Shown here one piece after another: positions 9,483-17,252 of a stretch of DNA of 38,491 nt. Numbering within the stretch: position 1 is the stretch's first letter; each line of letters opens with the position of its first letter. The stretch spans positions 2,586 through 41,076 of the forward strand of contig JAHXHR010000017.1 of assembly GCA_025656505.1 (NCBI GenBank), in the 5' to 3' direction. Made by a program: the position numbers and the translations under genes. The notes beneath the pieces were generated by a model, which saw nothing but the letters and a program-made list of their open reading frames with translations, searched no databases and was not told the DNA's origin. The stretch is from Candidatus Thiodiazotropha sp. (ex Epidulcina cf. delphinae) (lineage in GTDB: Bacteria > Pseudomonadota > Gammaproteobacteria > Chromatiales > Chromatiaceae).

Positions 9483-10410
9483 AAAAAAGGGCATCCTCGA
9501 CCTTTTTCGTCTCCTCATCCAAGCCGGTCTCTCCCTCTTCTCGCTGGAGCCTGGAAAACGCCTTGATGGTAGAGCGATCGACGCCGGCCAGGGGATGATC
9601 CGACTCTTCGTGAGCGATGATATTCGCCACCTGGACGACATCGACATAGTTCACCGGCTCATCACCCGGATCACGCTTCAGATCTTCATGTTCTGCGGCC
9701 ACGTCGATGACATGCTGATCGAATTTCCACAATTTGAGAATGCTGCCCCCGAGTTGGGGGTGTAGTTTTCGCAGCACCTTGTCCAGATAGTCCGGGCTGT
9801 CAATCAGTTCTTGGTAGCTGCATGCCTTGATCAGCAAGGGGATGTGTCCGATGTCATGCACCAGGCCCGCCACCAGTGCAACATCCGGATCCAATCCCGG
9901 TTGCTCCTTGGCAAGCATCGCGGCTTGTGCGCCGACTTTCACGGAGTGGGTCCATAATCCGTCCATGCGTTTTTCGATCTCCTTGACCGAGGTGCGAAAA
10001 ACCTCTTTCATAGAAACTGCGTAGACGGCGTTTTTTACCCGTTGGAATCCGATTCTGGTAATCGCCGGCCGGATCGAGGCAATCGTGTTAAGTCCCCGGT
10101 AAAGCGGACTATTGGCGTATCGAATGAGTCTCGCCGTGAGGGCGGCATCCCTGGAAATGACCTTCTCGAGATCGGCCGCAGAGCTGTCCACGTCATTGAT
10201 CACCACCAGCGCCTCCAACGCCAGCGCCGGCAGGGTTGGAAGATAGATCTTATTCGCCCGGAGATCCTCCCGAACCGCATCCACAAACGCCTTGGTCGTC
10301 GAGACCTCAAGCGCTGATCGTTCATGCTCGCGTTCTCTTTCAGGATCGACCGCTGCGCCATCTGAAAGAAAAAAGACTGATTTGGTCATTGATCCCTGTT
10401 GACTGTTCAA
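9481..10410 (-). CDS. HDOD domain protein
   Basis: A 309-residue cytoplasmic protein with an HDOD domain, a noncatalytic relative of HD hydrolases used in bacterial signalling. After a charged N-terminus (about 1-40), the domain spans roughly 50-260 with LPTLPALALEAL at its start, then VISRDAALTARLIRYANSPLYRG, and an HD-like LVAGLVHDIGHIPLL segment followed by LGGSILKLWKF. An alternative ATG at 10389 (MTKSVFF) would remove seven residues. It is divergent from the REC/GGDEF-like gene at 10684 with a 273-base AT-rich gap, so the pair may be coregulated and act in one signalling route; partners unknown. Its stop codon touches the inverted-repeat element D. Confidence 0.88.
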   Translation of the reverse strand: MNSQQGSMTKSVFFLSDGAAVDPEREREHERSALEVSTTKAFVDAVREDLRANKIYLPTLPALALEALVVINDVDSSAADLEKVISRDAALTARLIRYANSPLYRGLNTIASIRPAITRIGFQRVKNAVYAVSMKEVFRTSVKEIEKRMDGLWTHSVKVGAQAAMLAKEQPGLDPDVALVAGLVHDIGHIPLLIKACSYQELIDSPDYLDKVLRKLHPQLGGSILKLWKFDQHVIDVAAEHEDLKRDPGDEPVNYVDVVQVANIIAHEESDHPLAGVDRSTIKAFSRLQREEGETGLDEETKKVEDALF

Positions 10411-10683
10411 TAAAGTGCTCTACCACACGTTAGCGGCTGACTGCCGGTAAAATTCAAGGACGAATTTCCCGTTCCGGCCGAGCAACGAATAATTAGTGAT
10501 GCATCTCTCATAATCTCCCTTCAAAATCTTTTTAGGATGGAAAATATTATTTATTATTTATATAAGGTTAGATATATTTTTCAGTAATTTACTTTAATGA
10601 ATATCCGCTCAAGATTTCCCCTAATCAGTCGAAGCTAAAGGTAGACCACATGTACCTATACCCAAGCAAAAGAATCAGACGGA
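10411..10683. promoter_or_regulatory. Divergent AT-rich promoter region
   Basis: Between two divergent signalling genes. Bases 10540-10600 are very AT-rich (TATTTATTATTTATATAAGG) and probably hold promoter elements for one or both genes. I could not settle on specific -35/-10 pairs, and no gene or strong repeat is visible. Confidence 0.4.
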
Positions 10684-13056
10684 ATGGCGGAACAAGCGTT
10701 TAACAGCTTTTCTCATCATACCGGCGAAAAGCCAGTCGTGCTTATCGTGGACGATTCCCGTGTGGTGCGGGTTTCACTGAAAAACATCCTAACCAACGGC
10801 TGTCAGCCGATCGAGGCGGAGGATGGCCAACAGGCTTGGGAACTGCTCTGCGAGCACCCGGCTATCGCACTGATTTTCAGCGATCTTTCGATGCCCGAAC
10901 TGGATGGCAGGGGATTATTGGCTAAAGTCAGAGGTTCAGAGAGTGAGCGCCTCGCTAATCTTCCCTTTATTGTAGTGACCGAGAACGAAGAGTGCCTCGA
11001 CATCGTTCAAGAGCTGCAACGGCTTGGCGCAACCGGCGTTATCAACAAACCCTTTGATCCGTCGAAAATCACCGGCTTCATCTCCGCACTGACGCCAGAG
11101 CAAGCGGAAGAGCAGGAAGAAGAGTCCCATTTATCCCATGTTACCGAAAGCCAATCTGAATGCCTAACCGATGTAGCCGATAAGGCCCACTTCATGGAGT
11201 GCGCCAGCCGGGAACTCTCATTTGCCATCCGCAATAAGAACGAACTCGCTATCGCACTGATCAAGATCGACCAGTTTGCCGAAATAACCACCCATTACAG
11301 CGACCCGGCCATCGAGCACATACTACTCACCCTGACAGAAATCATTCAGCAACACATCCATCCCGACGATACCCTCGCCTATTCCGGCGCCGGTCTCTTT
11401 GCTGTGCTGCGCCCGGCCTCCAACGCTATCGGCAGCCGCTATATCGGTCGAAGGATCCTTGAGGATCTGAGTTCCAAGCAATTCTATCTGGGAGAACCGA
11501 ATCAGATCGTCAGCGCCAGCATCGGTATCTCGGCGCCTGACATCAAACCCGGCATCCGCCTCAGCGATGTACTCTCCCTGGCCGAAGGCCGATTGAAGGC
11601 GTCAATGGATAGCGGCGGCAACAAGGTGGTCGACAAGGGCAATGAAAATCTTACCCCTGTGACGATTTCACGGAACACGTCGGAGTTGATCAACCCGACC
11701 CACTTCACCGTCAGTTCCACCACGGACAGCAGCCTCTCCCTCAGCCGCAGCCCGACCGAAATCCATCGCTTAGCCGCCGAGCACGCAGCCCAAGTCAAGG
11801 CCCGATACGGTAAGGAGCTGGAGCATCATGACGGACAAGACAGCGAACGTAAAGCGCAAAGGCAGGCGATCGAGAGTTTGACCACGGAGAATAGACAGCT
11901 CATCAAAGAGGTGGAACGCTGGCGAAAACAATCCGCTGAATCCGAACATCTGAGAAGACAGCTTTTCGAGATCGAGAGTCAGCAACAACAACTACAGCTC
12001 AGATTCAATGAACTGCAGAGCGCAAACGATACGCTCCAACAGCGAGCGGGAACGGCTGAACTCGAAAATCATCGCCTGATCGATGAAGAAGAGGAGCGTA
12101 CTACGGCGCTAAGACAGGCGCACCAATTTGTCGAGGAAGAGAACAGGCGCCAAGAGAACCGGATCAGCGAACTCGTTAATCGCGCTGAAAAGGCGGAGTT
12201 GGCAAGCCGCAAGTCTGATCAATTGGTGGGTAGTCTGCAAGACAACATTAAGCTGTCACGCATGCAAATCAACCAAATGCAGCAACAACTGGCCGAAAAA
12301 CAAAATATCCAAGCGCAACAAATTCCAGACAGGAAAGATAACAGCATCTCCGCCAACCTGCACGAATCCGTTTCGCAACCGGTAATTGAACCGGAGGTCG
12401 CCGACGCCCCCCAGGACAGCGATCTTTCCTTCAGCGCCATACCCAGTGCCGCACGGTCCGATCAGAGCAACGACCTCCCAACCGTCGTCCATCCGCTTCC
12501 TGACAAGGACCAGGTCAAATCGAAACAACCGGTTGCAGAGCGTAGCTCGATTCCCCCTTTTCGTATTGAACCGGAGCCCTTACTGTTCAAAAACGGCTTC
12601 AATTTCTCCTCATTCACCATCGCCGGCATCATTCTCTGCATCATACTCTTTGTCGGCGGTCTCTATCTCTATCTGGTGATGAGTAAGGATCTCAATCTTG
12701 AGACGAACGGGACCGAAGAGATGCCGGCTCCCCCCGCAACAACAGTCAATCAGGGTCAAAGATCAGGGACCGGTGATCTGCTCGTTGCAGGCGAAACCCG
12801 GTTGGAGAAGGAGTTGACCTTGCGCCGAATCGCCGAAGAGGCGTTCAATCGCAAGGCGCGACGGTCACCCGCCGCCGCCAACCATGCTATTGACGATAAG
12901 CCGGACCCGATGGCGCCCGATAGCGTTCCATCTCAGGCAGGCCGGAGTAGCGCCTTCAAACCTGCAAAGCCATCCGCATCCATGCCGGAGGACAGCTCAG
13001 AAACTCTGAACAGCGTTATATCTTCACCTCTCGCCCCCCCTCATCGATCATCCTAA
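10684..13056 (+). CDS. Response-regulator receiver protein with degenerate GGDEF domain, coiled coil and C-terminal membrane helix
   Basis: 790 residues. A receiver domain occupies about 17-138 with acidic pocket D23/D24, phospho-acceptor D67 (FSDLSMPELDG) and K122. Residues about 165-325 look like a GGDEF domain (LAIALIKIDQFAEI, then SASIGIS), but the signature position reads SGAGLF (234-239), so diguanylate cyclase activity is unlikely. A long Gln/Glu-rich coiled coil runs about 375-560, followed by a linker and one membrane helix near 643-663 (FTIAGIILCIILFVGGLYLY) and a Pro/Ser-rich tail of about 125 residues. With the receiver in the cytoplasm, the tail would be periplasmic. No histidine kinase is adjacent. 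The stop codon lies inside a repeat hairpin. Confidence 0.85.
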   Translation: MAEQAFNSFSHHTGEKPVVLIVDDSRVVRVSLKNILTNGCQPIEAEDGQQAWELLCEHPAIALIFSDLSMPELDGRGLLAKVRGSESERLANLPFIVVTENEECLDIVQELQRLGATGVINKPFDPSKITGFISALTPEQAEEQEEESHLSHVTESQSECLTDVADKAHFMECASRELSFAIRNKNELAIALIKIDQFAEITTHYSDPAIEHILLTLTEIIQQHIHPDDTLAYSGAGLFAVLRPASNAIGSRYIGRRILEDLSSKQFYLGEPNQIVSASIGISAPDIKPGIRLSDVLSLAEGRLKASMDSGGNKVVDKGNENLTPVTISRNTSELINPTHFTVSSTTDSSLSLSRSPTEIHRLAAEHAAQVKARYGKELEHHDGQDSERKAQRQAIESLTTENRQLIKEVERWRKQSAESEHLRRQLFEIESQQQQLQLRFNELQSANDTLQQRAGTAELENHRLIDEEEERTTALRQAHQFVEEENRRQENRISELVNRAEKAELASRKSDQLVGSLQDNIKLSRMQINQMQQQLAEKQNIQAQQIPDRKDNSISANLHESVSQPVIEPEVADAPQDSDLSFSAIPSAARSDQSNDLPTVVHPLPDKDQVKSKQPVAERSSIPPFRIEPEPLLFKNGFNFSSFTIAGIILCIILFVGGLYLYLVMSKDLNLETNGTEEMPAPPATTVNQGQRSGTGDLLVAGETRLEKELTLRRIAEEAFNRKARRSPAAANHAIDDKPDPMAPDSVPSQAGRSSAFKPAKPSASMPEDSSETLNSVISSPLAPPHRSS

Positions 13057-13095
13057 AAACTGCGGTTGACCGTTCCCAACTGCGGTTTTTAGGAT
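13050..13095. repeat. Repeat family C, minimal copy: near-perfect hairpin of the two termini
   Basis: A 19-base arm (13050-13068, CCTAAAAACTGCGGTTG core) pairs with 13077-13095 with two wobble mismatches and an 8-base loop. The arms match the ends of the 291-base element at 13615-13905, so this seems to be a copy with the whole interior deleted. It lies between convergent genes and includes the stop codon of the upstream gene; in RNA it ends in UUUUU within the arm and could act as a bidirectional terminator. Confidence 0.7.
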
Positions 13096-13118
13096 CATGA
13101 AGGGGCGGAACACCCTGA

Positions 13119-13562
13119 TCAATCCACTGGTATTCCCTGTTGAAAAATGCTCGCATGCAGCGGCCATCCCGACTCATCAATCACGAATACCGTCCACTTT
13201 CCCATTCTGCCCGGATGCAGGCTTTTGACGGAATAGGCCCGCCAACGCGGCCCTCTCACATTGATTTCGACTTCGCTGACGACTTCACCCTCGAACTCCC
13301 AACGATGAATGACAGTGCGCCCCTGGAGATTCCTCAGTTCAGTGAAAAAGATAATCCTTGTTGCCTGCTCATCAAGGCTGACGACCTGATCGATAGGCTC
13401 TCTATCGACGATTTCAGTGGTGAAGATCGCGCGGGCCACGTAGGCGTCCGGCACAGGGGATTCCGCCATCTCTTCCGCCCTGAGATCCAATGAACAGAAC
13501 AGCGCCGCGAGTATGGAAAAAATCTTAAGATATGAGCCAAATCCTTTGTAATGACAGGTCAT
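13119..13562 (-). CDS. Exported DUF2914 domain protein
   Basis: 147 residues beginning MTCHYKGFGSYLKIFSILAA, a signal peptide with likely cleavage near residue 27 (LDLRA-EEMAES). The rest matches the DUF2914 pattern: VARAIFTTEIVDREP, then IIFFTELRNLQGRTVIHRW, then RGPRWRAYSVKSLHPGRMGKWTV, and a final VFVIDESGWPLHASIF. Function of the domain is unknown; it often accompanies envelope or regulatory proteins. The ATG at 13562 has a good GGAGAGGAA ribosome site; the frame is open far upstream, but that part runs through repeat DNA and is not protein-like. The end of a family B repeat lies only 20 bases upstream of the start, so the native promoter has probably been displaced. Confidence 0.82.
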   Translation of the reverse strand: MTCHYKGFGSYLKIFSILAALFCSLDLRAEEMAESPVPDAYVARAIFTTEIVDREPIDQVVSLDEQATRIIFFTELRNLQGRTVIHRWEFEGEVVSEVEINVRGPRWRAYSVKSLHPGRMGKWTVFVIDESGWPLHASIFQQGIPVD

Positions 13563-13581
13563 TTCCTCTCCCCAAAGTCGT

Positions 13582-14048
13582 CTAGCCCGCATTTCTCGCC
13601 AGGCGGACCGGATGAACCTAAAAACCGCAGTTGACCGCTCCATCCTGATACCTAAGCTACTGATAGGCAAACTATTGACTTCGATTTGCCTATTCACCTG
13701 CCGGGTGAACCACGCTACGGGGTGAATGGCACGCTTGCGGCAGCGCATGGCTGCGTTGCAACGCCTTGGAATAGCATAACGATTCCGCGTTGTCGCGCGC
13801 CGTACAGGGATGCACAAGTGTCGCAAGCACAGGGATGTGCGGGAGCGACCCTTGCCCTGCACCCCCGCAAGCGCACACTTCACCCCGTCCAACTGCGGTT
13901 TTTAGGTTGAACGGATAACATGATGAAATTTATAACCGACTTAGCATCAAAAAATGGTGGTAGTACGTTCACACGCCGTCCTATTTGGTTTTTGGAACAA
14001 GCTGGCTTATCCCCAAAATCACAAATTCTGGTGAGAAATGCGGGCTAG
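13582..14048. mobile_element. Repeat family B, copy 1, interrupted by a family C element
   Basis: Termini CTAGCCCGCATTTCTCGCC.. (13582-13603) and the inverse at 14027-14048 match at 20 of 22 bases, and both ends carry CTAG. The interior sequence GGACCGGATGAAC...GGATAACATGATGAAATTT is shared with copy 2 at 24993, but here is split by 291 bases of family C. No open frame of protein character is inside. Confidence 0.8.
13615..13905. mobile_element. Repeat family C, full copy, nested in family B
   Basis: 291 bases bounded by ACCTAAAAACCGCAGTTGAC and its inverse GTCCAACTGCGGTTTTTAGGT. The flanks are TGA on both sides, and removing the element plus one TGA recreates the uninterrupted family B sequence seen at 25020-25040, so TGA is the probable 3-base target duplication. 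The interior is noncoding and contains small palindromes. It is a nonautonomous element. Confidence 0.78.
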
Positions 14049-14053
14049 CGTTG

Positions 14054-14737
14054 TTATCGTTTCAGCACGCGCATCCACTGCCAGAAGTTGAGCAACCCGG
14101 CCAACGAGGCAGACAGGTAGGTCAATGCGGCCGCCCACAAAATCCTTTTCGCCCCGGCATACTGCTCCGGTGTCAAATAGCCGGTTTGGAGAATGGGCAG
14201 GGCCTTTTTAAAACTGGCGTCCAACTCCACCGGCAGGGTGGCCAGTTGCAACACCACATTGCTCCCCATCACCAGGAATGCGGCCAAAAGACTTATCATG
14301 CCGACAGACGGCGCCCGCGTGATGATCGAGAGTATCGGCGCCGCAAACAGCAACAAAGAGCCAAGCCGTTGGGCACCCACGGCAAATGTTCCAAGTCGGG
14401 CGCGCCGGCGAAACAGTGGCTCATCACCGGCATCCTGCAGGGCATGCCCCACTTCGTGGGCGGCCAAAGTGATGGCTGTCAGCGTTCTGCCCTCCAGCTT
14501 GTCTTTCGAGAGCCTGACGGCTTTTGTCACCAAGTCATAGTGATCTCCGGTCTCGGTTACCTCGACCCCCACTTGTTGCAGAGAGAAGTGATCAAGGAGA
14601 TGCCTCGCCAATTCACCGCCATTACCGGGAAAATTGTCTTCCGGGTGTCGATTGTATCCGGCCATCACCCGCTGAACCCAGAGTTGCGGTCCCAGTATGA
14701 GCAACAACAGCAATGCCAGTAGCGACAGATAGACCAT
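14054..14737 (-). CDS. YugP-like membrane zinc metallopeptidase
   Basis: 227 residues. An N-terminal membrane helix (YLSLLALLLLLILGPQLWV, about 3-21) is followed by a cytoplasmic or periplasmic domain with the zinc motif HEVGH (H94, E95, H98) in LAAHEVGHALQD, then two or three hydrophobic helices (about 122-165) and a last one near the C-terminus (ILWAAALTYLSASLAGLL). This layout matches the YugP/neutral zinc metallopeptidase 2 family (about 225 residues). Substrate unknown. It is read 17 bases after the FmdB-like gene, probably cotranscribed. Its stop codon is six bases from the end of a family B repeat. Confidence 0.9.
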   Translation of the reverse strand: MVYLSLLALLLLLILGPQLWVQRVMAGYNRHPEDNFPGNGGELARHLLDHFSLQQVGVEVTETGDHYDLVTKAVRLSKDKLEGRTLTAITLAAHEVGHALQDAGDEPLFRRRARLGTFAVGAQRLGSLLLFAAPILSIITRAPSVGMISLLAAFLVMGSNVVLQLATLPVELDASFKKALPILQTGYLTPEQYAGAKRILWAAALTYLSASLAGLLNFWQWMRVLKR

Positions 14738-14754
14738 CGCCGATTCCCCGGCGG

Positions 14755-15021
14755 CTAGTGTACCTCGTCATAAAGGCCGCAACCGCCTCCCTGGCAACAT
14801 CCGCCGGCGGGACAAGCAGGCTCGGGATCGGAGAGCGTTCCACTGCCGATGACCGCCGCTGCGGAAATCAGTTTACGCACCGGCTCATCCCCAGCCGTAT
14901 TACCGAGGGGCCTGTTTATCTTCTCGCACAACTCTGCCCAATTGCGAACCGTTTCGCTTATAGGATGGAAGACTTCAATCTTCTCACCGTTGGCATCGCA
15001 GAAATAGTCATAGGTCGGCAT
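14755..15021 (-). CDS. FmdB-like small protein
   Basis: 88 residues beginning MPTYDYFCDANGEKIEVFHP, which matches the N-terminus of the FmdB/CxxC-CxxC-SSSS regulatory protein family. The usual first CxxC is reduced to a single cysteine (FCDANG), and the expected second CxxC is missing (WAELCEKINRP), so the zinc ribbon is degenerate. The C-terminus is glycine/cysteine-rich (CPAGGCCQGGGCGLYDEVH) and may bind metal on its own. An AGGAG ribosome site supports the ATG. Role unknown; homologues were first noted near formamidase genes and are common. Confidence 0.75.
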   Translation of the reverse strand: MPTYDYFCDANGEKIEVFHPISETVRNWAELCEKINRPLGNTAGDEPVRKLISAAAVIGSGTLSDPEPACPAGGCCQGGGCGLYDEVH

Positions 15022-15105
15022 GTCAAACTCCTAAATTAGGATAGCGCTATGACCATTTTAACGGATTGCATCGGCTCAGATCCACCCGAGCGGCGAAATC
15101 CTTCA

Positions 15106-15117
15106 ACCTAAAAACCG
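15106..15117. repeat. Solo terminus resembling family C
   Basis: ACCTAAAAACCG equals the first 12 bases of family C. The sequence then differs (GGTCTATCCGGG) and leads into the decayed IS701-type element, so it may be the end of that IS or an old family C scar. Confidence 0.35.
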
Positions 15118-15195
15118 GGTCTATCCGGGTTTCGCAAAGGGCTTTAGGGGGTGATTGGCCATAGATTCTCCTCTACCTTTGATGTTGCTAACGCA

Positions 15196-15970
15196 TCAAA
15201 AGAAAGAGGATATAGAATCTATGACCATAAACAAGCTTATACAAAAACCTTTAAAACACAAGGACTTAAAGGCTGTCAATTTGGCCTTCAAAATTGCCGT
15301 CATGACAAGGGCCATGTGATGATTCCATGACTTCCAGCCCCTTGCTTGGTAATGCCCCATACCGGCCTGACTTTTGGCATCCTCAAATGCGCGTTCAATC
15401 CAATATCGTTGACCCTGCATCTGTGCCGGGCGATGTACTGTTGTAGATTCCGACGCGTTACTCAGACTGTATTTGATTTCGTTGTCAGCCTCCAATGCTC
15501 GTAACCAATAGGGCGTATTTCCGTACAGGGCGTCCATCCTTACCCATTGAAAACGCACACTTAACTCGGTCTCCGCGATTGAGTGCCGCGAAGACGCCTA
15601 CCTGATAGTTGTCGGTCTTGCCGAGTCGTCCGTTGTATTGCCGGGCAACACCAACCGAACATCGTCCTTTTTTCGTGAATCCGCTTTCATCAATGCGCAG
15701 CGCGCTATCTTCGTTCCCACCAAGCCGTTGGTCGACTTCTCACGCAGCTTGGTCCAGTACCGCTCGTTCATTCCAGTTAGAGTCGGACAGGAAATGCTGT
15801 AGTGCTTGTTCGTCACTTTCGGGAACAACCTCCGCCATCCTCTCCCTATTTTTGCGGCCGGTCTGCATCAATCCGCAAAGGTACTGTTGGGCTTGCGGTC
15901 CGACTTGACGTGTTTTTAGCTGGAAATGATCCGCGTACCTTTCACAGAAGACACGAAACCGCTTACCCAT
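15196..15970 (-). pseudogene. Degenerate IS701-family (DDE) transposase
   Basis: Three collinear pieces on the minus strand. The N-terminal piece (15740-15970) begins MGKRFRVFCERYADHFQLKT and includes LCGLMQTGRKNRERMAE, typical of IS701/SRSO17-type transposases; it stops at a TGA where an arginine codon is expected. The same frame then continues with GNEDSALRIDESGFTKKGRC and VGVARQYNG, the region of the first catalytic aspartate (near 15674-15691). A deletion with frame change near 15558 joins this to RFQWVRMDALYGN, and another large deletion precedes RYWIERAFEDAKSQAGMGHYQ and WNHHMALVM at the C-terminus. Intact relatives are about 400 residues; little more than half remains. Inactive. Confidence 0.85.
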
Positions 15971-16140
15971 TGATTTGAGTAAGCTACCGCCATTGTGAAT
16001 CCCCTTGTTTTGTGGTGAATTTGGTACTGCTGATGCTCATCCCCTTCGCTTTTACGAAACAGGTTTGAAAAGATGTATATTACCATCATCCCTTTATAAT
16101 CAACAGGATAAAGGTGACAAAGTAGAACTAATATATCGCT
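15971..16140. other. Noncoding stretch upstream of the IS701 remnant
   Basis: No gene, terminal repeat matching the other IS end, or clear promoter was found in these 170 bases. It may be residual IS end sequence. Confidence 0.3.
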
Positions 16141-16485
16141 TTAGTAACCGCCTTTACGCTTGGTCTCAGGCAGTCCGGCGATCTTGCTGGCCTGTTTGGC
16201 CGGACCTTTGGGGAAATGGATGTAGAGCGATTTTGCATCCACCTTGCCCTCATCGGTCCACACACCCTTGAAATGTTTCACCATCTGGCGTTCGTTGGGC
16301 TGGTTGCCGTTGTTGTTCAAGTATTCATCACGCAAATAGTTGATGATCTCCCAGGCCTTTTCCGATAGGTTGACGCCTTCCATCTCCGCGATGGCCTTGG
16401 CCACCGCTTCGCTCCAGTCGGCCTGGTTGACCAGATAGCCGTTGGCGTCGGTCTCGATCGTTTCACTGTTTACTTCATATGCCAT
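16141..16485 (-). CDS. DsrC/TusE-family protein lacking the catalytic cysteines
   Basis: 114 residues clearly homologous to DsrC: MAYEVNSETIETDANGYLVN matches the start of DsrC, and AWEIINYLRDEYLNN, then SLYIHFPKGPAKQASKIAGL, match its core and C-terminal arm. In true DsrC the arm carries two redox cysteines (C98 and C109 in the paralogue at 22285). Here the first position is S100 and the second is lost (arm ends PETKRKGGY), and there is no cysteine in the whole protein. It therefore cannot carry sulfur. Such proteins have been grouped as RspA-type regulatory sulfur-related proteins; their function is not established. Strong AAGGAGAGA ribosome site. Last gene of a four-gene minus-strand unit back-to-back with dsrA. 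Confidence 0.9.
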   Translation of the reverse strand: MAYEVNSETIETDANGYLVNQADWSEAVAKAIAEMEGVNLSEKAWEIINYLRDEYLNNNGNQPNERQMVKHFKGVWTDEGKVDAKSLYIHFPKGPAKQASKIAGLPETKRKGGY

Positions 16486-16506
16486 TGATCTCTCCTTACA
16501 AAATTC

Positions 16507-16521
16507 GAGGCAAGCCGCCTC
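16507..16521 (-). repeat. Small hairpin before the DsrC-like gene
   Basis: GAGGC-AAGCC-GCCTC is a perfect 5-base stem with a 5-base loop, just upstream (on the minus strand) of the ribosome site of the DsrC-like gene. Short, so it may be chance. Confidence 0.25.
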
Positions 16522-16548
16522 CTCAAGAAATTCGGCGAGGTATATTCA

Positions 16549-16581
16549 TTAACCCGGCAACCTAATACGTCGCCGGGTTAA
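16549..16581 (-). promoter_or_regulatory. Stem-loop between the Cas6-like and DsrC-like genes
   Basis: A perfect 10-base inverted repeat TTAACCCGGC (16549-16558) / GCCGGGTTAA (16572-16581) with a 13-base loop. It contains the stop codon of the Cas6-like gene and lies 64 bases before the DsrC-like start. There is no T tract, so it is not a typical intrinsic terminator. It could be a processing or stability element in the polycistronic message, or a minimal relic of repeat family E, whose ends also begin TTAACCCGG. Confidence 0.6.
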
Positions 16582-17249
16582 TAAACAGTCTTGTGAGGAA
16601 CAAACAAGCCGAATCCACGGCTGCGCAGCGGGCCGAGCCCCTGTTCCTGTAATCTGACTGCATCGTCCAGGGCCAACCCGGCAATCATCAGGCTTTGGGT
16701 GAATAGGGCTCCCTGGGGGGTTGAGAATGTGGCGCCTTTACCGCATAGCACCTTTTTAAAGCGCAGATTGAGTACTTGCAGTTGATCTATCGCCGACTGC
16801 AGGAATTCCTCTTCGGTGTGGCCCTTATTTGCCACCGTGTAACGACTGTAGAGAGTTGTGGCCAGGCCTAGGGAGCGGCTATGGGACTCGCCAATCAGAA
16901 TTTCGCTGCCGGCGATATCGAGGGTGTTACCGGTAAGTGAGCAGGCGTCATCGACCCGCTCCCTGGGTAGGCGCAGAATCAGCGGCGTGCGACGGGAGAG
17001 GTAGAGGGGCTCGTCACCGTTCGAAGGGCGTTCCCAGCCGTTACCGGAATCGGCGCCGTGGATCAGATGCAATCCGCTCCGGCTCTCCCCGGGGAACCAG
17101 GGCAGTAACCGATGAACAGCCTCGGAGAGCGCCCAGGCGTGATCTACCGGGAGGGTGCGGCATTTGATCTTGAAGATCAGATCGACCACATTCTCCGGCG
17201 CTACATAGTGTGCTTCGTCTATCTCTTCCTGCCAGAACATAGCGTTCAC
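16578..17249 (-). CDS. Cas6/Cmx6-like RAMP-fold protein (stand-alone)
   Basis: 223 residues. The pattern VVDLIFKIKCRTLPVDHAWALSEAV at about 21-45, then EPLYLSRRTPLILRLPRERV at 80-99, TLDIAGSEILIG at 109-120, and the C-terminal glycine-rich loop LQEQGLGPLRSRGFGLFVP at 200-218 match the type I-MYXAN Cas6/Cmx6 family, RNA-binding ferredoxin-fold proteins that in CRISPR systems cut the repeat RNA. H37 in LPVDH is a conserved histidine. No CRISPR array or other cas gene is in the window, so here it is a stand-alone member with a probable RNA-binding role. It begins three bases after the upstream gene and is followed by a stem-loop and the DsrC-like gene, suggesting function with these, not with CRISPR. 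Confidence 0.75.
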   Translation of the reverse strand: MNAMFWQEEIDEAHYVAPENVVDLIFKIKCRTLPVDHAWALSEAVHRLLPWFPGESRSGLHLIHGADSGNGWERPSNGDEPLYLSRRTPLILRLPRERVDDACSLTGNTLDIAGSEILIGESHSRSLGLATTLYSRYTVANKGHTEEEFLQSAIDQLQVLNLRFKKVLCGKGATFSTPQGALFTQSLMIAGLALDDAVRLQEQGLGPLRSRGFGLFVPHKTVY

Positions 17250-17252
17250 CGA

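Noticed and set aside
13563..13892. N-terminal extension of the DUF2914 protein
   Set aside because: The upstream codons run through families B and C repeat DNA; the ATG at 13562 has a ribosome site and a proper signal peptide.
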